A DNA stretch of 64,000 bases, taken from the NCBI RefSeq assembly GCF_900090045.1, contig NC_041786.1:2970501-3034500 (forward strand), written 5' to 3'. Position 1 is the first letter of the stretch; the number at the start of each line of letters is the position of its first letter. Of this stretch, positions 57,084 to 64,000 are shown one piece after another. The translations under genes were made by a program, and so were the position numbers. Source of the stretch: Plasmodium malariae (taxonomy: Eukaryota; Apicomplexa; Aconoidasida; Haemosporida; Plasmodiidae). Under the pieces are notes generated by a model. It was not told the origin of the DNA and searched no databases. It saw nothing but the letters and a program-made list of their open reading frames with translations.

Positions 57084-58484
57084 TTAGTTATCTCTTTTAA
57101 AAATTTTGGATGGTTTATATTTGCTATCTTGTTCAGGTGCACACATAAAGGGCCAGTAGTCCCGTGTGCACTTTTCGAAAACATGATTTATATATTTATA
57201 AGTATCATTTGCGCATGGTTTGTATTGGTATAATGAGGAATGAACATTGTTATATATACATTTATTTTTTGGAGTATCGCTAATTGTAGGACTTTTTAAA
57301 TAACTGAAAACATCGTGATCAGCTGAAAAGTACTTGCTGTTAAAATAGCTACATTGATTGCTCATATTGTAAGCTCTTATTTCTGAACAAGCAATATGAT
57401 AGCAATTATACGTGTCTATATTTGCTCTAGCAAAATCAAATGCATGTATAAGCTCATGGGTCAATATATATTTTAACTTATAAAAATTGGTAATATTATT
57501 TGCACACAGCCATATAGTATTACTTATGGGGTTATAACCACCTGCATAATTTGATTTTTTTTTTTTTTGTTTTGTTTGTGTTAAACTAGGGTTATTGTAC
57601 CTAGTTGAAGGTAATTCTGAACAAGAACAATTTTTTCTACCATCTTTTGAAAAATTATTTTTATTATTAATAAAAACATCATTAACTTCATGATGTGTTG
57701 AAAATATGTTGGCAATTTTATCAATAAATGTTTTTTTCTTTTGCTCTTTATTATTTGGACAATTTATATATATAATATTGATCGGACGATTCAGTGCCGA
57801 TAAAGAGTCGATTAATATTTTAACTCTATAATTGTTTAAGACAAAATACATAAAAATTTGTAATTTTAATTTATCATATGAACTTATATCATCATTATAT
57901 TGGGTATTAATTTTTTTCTCTTTTTTTTTTTGGTATGTATTTATGCTTTCTGAATTTTTTGTCTTATTTTGTTCAGATATATATGTAATTACTGTTTCAT
58001 TATTACTGCCGTTGTTCGTAGTAGTATTTAATTTGTTATAATCATTCGACATATCTTTGCTTATGTTGTCATTTATTATATTTTCTCTACTATGTGGAGC
58101 ATTTTTTGTTGTATCATTTATATCTGCGTTTATACTTCCTTTTTTTTCATTGTTATGCATTAGGATGTTATCTTCTTTTTGAATAGGTGTAAAACTTTTA
58201 TGCTGTTGAAAATTTGTTCCATATTTTTGAACAATAGATTTAAAGTTATCATTTATATTATAATTTATCACAAACAAGTTGTTATAATTAGGCCACTTGC
58301 ATACATTTTTATATTTAAGTGAGTACTGTATTAAGAATAATATATCGTTATAATTCTCCTTTTCCTTTTTATTTTTCATTAAAATTTCCTCTACATTTTT
58401 TTTTAAGTTTAGTTGTTTAATTTGTTTATCAATATTTTTAAAGTTTTCCTTTAAATTTTCTAATTTTTTGCGCAGTTCGTCCAT
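57084..58484 (-). CDS. ATP23: Mitochondrial inner-membrane metalloprotease ATP23
   Basis: A single exon of 466 residues. The C-terminal part is a clear ATP23 peptidase (M76): AGGYNPISNTIWLCANNI, then LTHELIHAFDFARANID with the HExxH zinc site (His343, Glu344, His347) and Asp350. HIACSEIRAYNMSNQCSY and a Cys-containing VFEKCTRDYWPF follow, all in family order. The conserved paired cysteines fit oxidative folding by the intermembrane-space import system. In yeast, ATP23 matures Atp6 and helps ATP synthase assembly; it also degrades Ups1. Here the N-terminal half carries about 200 extra low-complexity residues (Asn/Lys-rich) compared with about 230-250 in yeast and human. The first 60 residues are a Lys-rich coiled coil. 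Confidence 0.92.
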   Translation of the reverse strand: MDELRKKLENLKENFKNIDKQIKQLNLKKNVEEILMKNKKEKENYNDILFLIQYSLKYKNVCKWPNYNNLFVINYNINDNFKSIVQKYGTNFQQHKSFTPIQKEDNILMHNNEKKGSINADINDTTKNAPHSRENIINDNISKDMSNDYNKLNTTTNNGSNNETVITYISEQNKTKNSESINTYQKKKEKKINTQYNDDISSYDKLKLQIFMYFVLNNYRVKILIDSLSALNRPINIIYINCPNNKEQKKKTFIDKIANIFSTHHEVNDVFINNKNNFSKDGRKNCSCSELPSTRYNNPSLTQTKQKKKKSNYAGGYNPISNTIWLCANNITNFYKLKYILTHELIHAFDFARANIDTYNCYHIACSEIRAYNMSNQCSYFNSKYFSADHDVFSYLKSPTISDTPKNKCIYNNVHSSLYQYKPCANDTYKYINHVFEKCTRDYWPFMCAPEQDSKYKPSKIFKRDN

Positions 58485-58747
58485 CGTTATTTATTTTTAG
58501 AAAAGGGGAAACAAACAAAAAAAAAAAAAAAAAAAGTAGAAATTAATTTTTTTTTTTTTTTAACATGCTAATAATTTTAACTTTACTTGAATTCCCCATT
58601 TTTAATCTTAAAAATAAATTAATTGTGCCGTATGTTTGTTCCCTAAAATGTAGGAATAGTAAAGCAAAATAAAAAAATAGGAATACGTCGAAAAAAAAGA
58701 AAAAACGTTACCATTACACGTGACTCCCAAAAATAGATTAAACAAAT

Positions 58748-59260
58748 ATGGAATTGTTAGTAAAAAAAAATAAAGTAGTAACAATAAAACGAATTCACAA
58801 AAGAACTGTAAATGTAGGAAATTACATTAAACATTGCAAACGATGTATATGCGAAAAAATGTTTTCTAAGCAATAAAAATAAGAAAATTAAGGATAAGGA
58901 AAAAAAAAAAAAAAAAAACAGGAAAATATTATTTTATTTTATTCTAAAACCAAGCTACTTTTTCCTTGTTTTTTTTTTTTTTTTTTTTTTTTCAGTTGCA
59001 TATTGTAACAGGTAATAATACTATAAAAATTTTCTTATATGTCTTATGTAATTTTGTTTTTTCTTTTCAACTGAATTAAATTTACAAATACGTACAGAGG
59101 GATTCTATCATTTATTAGAGAACTCTCACCTATTTTGAAGTGCATCCTGTGTATATGCAGGCAGTACATTGTGAAAGAGTGGACAGAACCCTCATATATA
59201 TATGTATATGTAATATGTTCTAAGAACATTTCATTTTTTTGGTTTTGTTACGCTTCATAA
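58748..59260 (+). CDS. Possible small multi-exon gene of unknown function
   Basis: A tentative three-exon model (58748-58844, 58996-59011, 59098-59260) gives 91 residues with GT/AG junctions that keep frame. Exon 1 begins with ATG and reads MELLVKKNKVVTIKRIHKRT, a basic protein-like sequence. A strong poly-T acceptor (TTTTTTCAG at 58995) comes before a 16-base exon and a GTAATA donor. The last exon has a composition richer in G and C than its surroundings and reads GILSFIRELSPILKCILCIC, then RQYIVKEWTEP. The unspliced frame gives TYRGIL, which is faintly like an LYR motif, but this is too weak for a family call. The alternatives are a noncoding RNA or a chance frame. Confidence 0.3.
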
Positions 59261-60943
59261 GAACAACAACAGTCGTTATAAAAACCTGTGTAACTATAAC
59301 AGTTCATAATGCAATAACAATGATGGATTCTTACCTTCTACAATTTTTTACAACCCTCTACATTTTTTATTTTATTTGCCTTGCTCGTCAAAATATTTTG
59401 CATAAGAAATGAGAAAAGTTGATTTGGAAAAATATAAAAAAAACATAAGAAAAGAAACTAGGCACATTTATGAGAAGTAAAATGTAGTTTGAATATTCTT
59501 ACGTTATTCTGTGATTAAAATATACTTCTATTAATTTGTTTATCTAAAGGAATTAAAATACATTTTTTGAAAATGGTACGTTCATATAGAACATTATAAC
59601 AAAACCAAAAGTTTATATACACTTTTTTTTTTCTTTTTCTTTTTTTTTTTCTTGACTAAATTTATAGTTGATAGTGCAATTTATTTTAAGTGTGAAGGGG
59701 GATCTATCAATTTTGTGTTAATTATGATAAGGAAACCCGTTTAACAAAAGAGCCTAAGAACTTACACAATCTTGATTGCATTTGCTTTGGTTATATTGCT
59801 CAATAAAAACACATTCTCTATAAATGTAATGCACGTTTTGTTTCTTTCATAAATATTTTCATTTTTCATACGAAAGAAAACTACATTTTATCGCAATTTT
59901 CTGTCGATTCAATTTCGTTTTTTTCACATATACGAGTAAATAAAAAAAAAAAATAAAAGATTACAATACCAAAATTAAAGCAAATACAACATACATCAAA
60001 ATTGTTATATTCCTGTAATAATATATATTGCATATATATACATATTATATATACACTTACATATAATTAAAAAAATGGAGAATTAACATAATGACATTTT
60101 TCACATTATAATTTTGTTATATTTTCTTTTCCTTCAAATAGCTGATTAAAATTATATTAAGCAAAAACTGCCTATGTGTAGTAAATTATTCGTAAGCTTT
60201 TTTTAGAAGAATCATTTGAAGTTACAAAAGATATGTGCCAGAATTCATTAAAAGCGGCTGGTAAAATAAAATAATGTAAAAAAAAGACATACACGTGTAT
60301 ATATATATACATATGTTACAGGGGGCGTTTTTCCTTACATATTTAGTAAAATTGAAATAATAAATGAAGGGGGAATAGAGTAAACATTTTAAAAAAAAAA
60401 ATTTGCCAAAATTTAACAAGTAGACATTACTCTTTTTTTGAACTAAATGAGCTTTTTGAAATCAAAAATTATCGTAAAAACTGTGCATGTATGATTGTTA
60501 TAATATATTGTTTATTTTTTAATAAATAATATATTAAAAAAAAAAAAAGATATACGTTCTCTATAAGGAATAATATATACAGTTTGAAACTTATACTTTA
60601 AATTGTTTTTTAAAAAAGAAAAAAAAAGAAAGAAAAAAAAAAATTTGTATAATAAAAGGAACGTTAGTCTTTTCATATTTAATTCTGAAATAATATTATC
60701 AATATTGTAAATAAAAACAAAAAAATATATCTTTTTAAAGATAATTTTTTGTGTCTGCTAAAAAGTTTGCAAAATTGATTATAACACATGCACAAATTTG
60801 TTCAAAAAGAGGACTCAATAAAATAACATATAATACATATGAGGGGGAGGCAAAAAGAAAAAGCAACCGTATTTCCCGGTCAACATTAAAATATTTTTCC
60901 TTAATGTGTATTCGTTCACACGCATAATACATATATGTGCATG

Positions 60944-60947
<4 letters not shown>

Positions 60948-61008
<61 letters not shown>
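60948..61008. repeat. (TA)n microsatellite
   Basis: An uninterrupted run of about 30 TA units. Similar shorter blocks occur at 45352-45384, 54871-54910 and 62048-62090. Confidence 0.95.
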
Positions 61009-61011
<3 letters not shown>

Positions 61012-62034
61012 AATACATATACATACACATACACATGTAGCACTCCCTCTAAAAAAAAGATAATATGACAAAAGATAACAAACGTGAGAATATAATTTTT
61101 ATTAGAATTTTGAATTTTCATACATTTTTCCATTTGCATACACAAAACAACTTTTACTGATTTAATTAAAAACGTTTTAAAATATTTCGTGTTTTTAATC
61201 TATGTAATTATTTCTGCAAAATTTTGATGAAAATAAATATTATTTATTATATGTGTATATATGTACGTAAACAAATACGTGAATGCGTACATTGATAAAG
61301 TTGCAAATATATATACAGATATATACGCAAATGCATACATCGATAAATTCGTTCATACACTGATAAATGCGTGAGTACATATACCACTGACAAATTCGTA
61401 AATACATAATATTTATAAATTGGCGGCCTTCTCAGAACAAAACTAAAAAATTCGTTAAATTTCACTTTAATATCCGAAAAACTTCGGAAATAAAAGAACA
61501 CAAAAATAAATTAACATACATATAATAAATTTTTGATGAAATTATGTTTTGAAGTGCAAACGAAGAATGAAAGGAAAGTCTACATATATATTAATTATGG
61601 AGGTATAAAAGGAAATTAACTTGTATAATTTTTTTTGTATGTATGAAAAAAAAAATTAAAACGAAAAATAGTCCGTGCATATGTATGTTGGAATTAACTT
61701 TTTCCTGCGTTTATTTATATATCTATTTATTTATTCATTCATTCATTTTTGCAATTTTTTGTTGTATATATAAAATTTTATTGTGAAATTTCTTTTTAAA
61801 AGTTCGTCAAAAAAAGGAAAAATAAAACTTCGTAGAGTGGAGTGCATACATATGTATATAAATGGATAAATAGATAAATACGAACATATGTACGATTTAA
61901 ATATTTTTATTTTTTAGTAAGGATTATCATGTAATATAATATCCCTTTTTTTTTTTTTTTTTTTTTTTTGAAATACAACAGATAAAAAATAGTTGTAAAT
62001 ATTTTGTTTTTAAGTAGTACAAAGGAAATCATAA

Positions 62035-62098
<64 letters not shown>

Positions 62099-62705
62099 GA
62101 AAATTTCCTTTTTTTAGTGCTATAATGAACAAAGGGAAATTCGTTATATGTGGATATTCTTACAAAATTTTAAATAAAGAAATTTAAACAAGTACATGTA
62201 TATATGTATATATATATATATATGTTTTTACATACGTACGTATACTTATATATATATATATGTATAAATGCATATATGCAGGGAGAGAGAGATAAAGACA
62301 TTTGTTTGCACAGCTTGTTCTGATGACGTGTTTTTCACCAATTTTTGAAGAATAAATATAGTTTTATTTTATTATACATCCCTTCGCATTAGCTGCAGAA
62401 ATATAGCAAATTTGTTAGGAGTTTCTTGGTAATGAGCTTAGAATGTTTATATGTACACGAACGTACAAGAATAATAGAGTTGTATGTGCTTTGGATGTAA
62501 TTATCGTCTTTATTCCAGATTATTAGCAGATATCATTTTGAATAAATGCACATTCATATACGCATATTCGTATGTATGTACATTTATATGTGTATATATG
62601 CGCATGTATGTACATACGTTTGGGAAAGTCCACAGTTGTGCTATTTCGCTTAAGTGTGTGCCCCCTTTTTTTATGTCCTAATTTTTTGGTTAATAATTGC
62701 TGAAG

Positions 62706-64000
62706 ATGGAACCACAAAAACTAACGATGCACGAGGCATATAAAAAATTTTGTTCGAAACATCCTTTGAAAAAACTGTCAATGCCGAAAAGTGACTTAGT
62801 ATGGTCATACTATGATATTAATAGTAGGAACGAAAATATTGTGATATTTTTACATGGGATATGTGGAACAGCTGGATGTTATTTTTACCAGTTAGATGAG
62901 CTAGCTAATTTAGGATTTCGAGTAATTTCATTTCAGTACCCATGTTATAATTATCTAAAAGATTGGATAAAAAATATGTGTAATATATTAGAATATTTAA
63001 ATATAAAGAAGGGTCATTTTTTTGCGTCAGACTTAGGTGGATATTTAATTCAATTATATGCAAAGTTATATCCATCGAAAATTGAATCTCTAATTTTATG
63101 TAACTCTTACAGAAGAACAGACGATTTTGCTGCCATTGCGTCTTTTCGAAATGTGTATGGAAAGTTATATAGCTTTTTACCACATGTGTTATTAAAAAAA
63201 ATAATATTAGAGGATTATATATATGGCAATTATGTAAATATAGATTTAAAAGAAAAAAATTCTTTAGAATTTATGAGTAATGAAATTGATTTAATATCTG
63301 CAGCAGATTTAGGGGGTAGGATAAGTTTACAATTATCATCGGAAAGTGTTGATAAATTATACATTAACGAGAAATCTATAACCATTTTACAAACACTGAA
63401 TAATATGTATACAGATAGTTTAAATGAAGATATGAAAAAAGCTTATCCATTTGCTAAACATGCAATTATGAAATCGGGGGGTTCTTTTCCTTATCTTAGT
63501 AGGTATGAAGAAGTCAATATGTATATCTTAGTTCATCTTAGAAATAATTGTAACGCTGCATTTGTCAAAGAACAGATTAGTAATATGAGTTATATCCACA
63601 GACAAAAAAGTGAAGAAGGTAATATAGGTCAAATTTCTTTTGGCAAAAATTTTCCTAGCCTTAATGAAGGAAAACATAAGAAGAGTAACCAAGAAAGCTG
63701 TAAAATAATTAGAAGCGTTAAGCAGAGTATTAATGATCATCCGTGTGATTGTAGTAACCCTAATGGAAGTAAATTCAATAGCAGTTGCTGTCATAACAAT
63801 AGTACATATGCGTTTAGGGAAAGGCAAGAATCTGAGCAAGGAAAAAACGAAATATTAAATATACAAAAAAATAAACTTGATAATGTGTATGAAAAGGACC
63901 ACTGCAATTTTAATTTTTACAAACACGGCAGTTATAACAGTTACGAAAATTTTAGCAGGAAGGATACTTTGACAAGCGACGAAATTACGAATACTACTGA
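62706..64000 (+). CDS. Maspardin (SPG21/ACP33)-like alpha/beta-hydrolase fold protein (3' end outside window)
   Basis: The frame from ATG at 62706 is open through the end of the window (at least 431 residues). The first 280 residues follow human maspardin almost without gaps: PLKKL near residue 20, WSYYDI, FLHGICGTAGCYFYQLDELA, GFRVISFQYPCY, SLILCNSYRRTD, ADLGGRISLQL, and KSGGSFPYLSRYEEVNMYIL. The family has an alpha/beta-hydrolase fold, binds CD4 and endosomal partners in mammals, and is thought to be non-enzymatic. The nucleophile elbow, GASLGG in human (Ser109), is ASDLGG here with Asp at 109, so a serine hydrolase reaction is not expected. A Cys/Asn/Ser-rich extension starts near residue 290 and has no counterpart in the human protein (308 residues). 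Confidence 0.9.
   Translation, partial: MEPQKLTMHEAYKKFCSKHPLKKLSMPKSDLVWSYYDINSRNENIVIFLHGICGTAGCYFYQLDELANLGFRVISFQYPCYNYLKDWIKNMCNILEYLNIKKGHFFASDLGGYLIQLYAKLYPSKIESLILCNSYRRTDDFAAIASFRNVYGKLYSFLPHVLLKKIILEDYIYGNYVNIDLKEKNSLEFMSNEIDLISAADLGGRISLQLSSESVDKLYINEKSITILQTLNNMYTDSLNEDMKKAYPFAKHAIMKSGGSFPYLSRYEEVNMYILVHLRNNCNAAFVKEQISNMSYIHRQKSEEGNIGQISFGKNFPSLNEGKHKKSNQESCKIIRSVKQSINDHPCDCSNPNGSKFNSSCCHNNSTYAFRERQESEQGKNEILNIQKNKLDNVYEKDHCNFNFYKHGSYNSYENFSRKDTLTSDEITNTT

Larger units (their letters stand above)
58485..62705. other. 4.2-kb divergent intergenic region between ATP23 and the maspardin homologue
   Basis: It should contain both promoters. It holds many poly-A/T runs, long (TA)n blocks (60948-61008 and 62048-62090) and a TATG/TACG-rich stretch (62190-62290). 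The region 58748-59260 is more GC-rich and looks partly coding (separate entry). Frames at 60735-61145 and 61247-61501 are Tyr/Ile microsatellite shadows. Nothing else was supported. Confidence 0.5.

Noticed and set aside
60735..61145. 136-codon minus frame with a long Tyr-Ile run
   Set aside because: The core is a (TA)30 microsatellite and the flanks are ordinary AT-rich intergenic DNA.

Overview
This is nuclear DNA from a malaria parasite (genus Plasmodium). The window is extremely AT-rich, with long poly-T/poly-A and (TA)n runs between genes. It has very long Asn/Lys-rich single-exon genes, short phase-consistent introns in the small genes, and a sporozoite adhesin of the TRAP family. The order TREP/S6 - Rab geranylgeranyltransferase alpha - giant unknown gene - tRip matches what I remember of a P. 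falciparum chromosome 14 core block. The species was not determined. I see no subtelomeric gene family, transposon, virus, CRISPR array, rRNA or tRNA.

Layout. 1-1210 (+): 3' part of an elongation factor Ts gene. 1901-10770 (-): 2886-residue unknown protein with one zinc-ribbon-like Cys pair set. 12315-23024 (-): about 3391-residue TRAP-like protein (TREP/S6) with signal peptide, degenerate VWA-like domain, TSR, two large repeat arrays, membrane segment and a Trp-containing tail. 24531-24997 (+): an unexplained coding-like stretch in two overlapping frames. 25936-29414 (+): seven-exon Rab geranylgeranyltransferase alpha subunit with C-terminal leucine-rich repeats. 30338-38980 (-): 2880-residue low-complexity unknown protein. 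38981-42969: long divergent intergenic region with tandem repeats.

42970-44571 (+): tRNA-binding/import protein tRip. 45610-48528 (+): EngB-type GTPase with a very long tail. 49829-50807 (+): five-exon RPA3/RPA14-like gene, rebuilt here from splice signals. 52063-53075 (+): ARL2 GTPase. 53590-53793 (-): TFB5/GTF2H5 subunit of TFIIH. about 54740-56031 (+): VPS60/CHMP5 ESCRT-III protein. 57084-58484 (-): ATP23 metalloprotease. 58748-59260 (+): possible small multi-exon gene. 62706-64000 (+): maspardin/SPG21-like alpha/beta-hydrolase, cut by the window end.

The genes are independent eukaryotic transcription units, not an operon. They cover organelle translation (EF-Ts, EngB), membrane traffic (RabGGTase, ARL2, VPS60, maspardin), DNA repair/transcription (RPA3, TFB5), tRNA uptake (tRip), mitochondrial proteolysis (ATP23) and sporozoite motility (TREP). 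I found no convincing new multi-gene system. The points most worth a second look are two or three probably missed small genes, the degenerate adhesion domain and repeat arrays of TREP, and the loss of the hydrolase nucleophile in the maspardin homologue.
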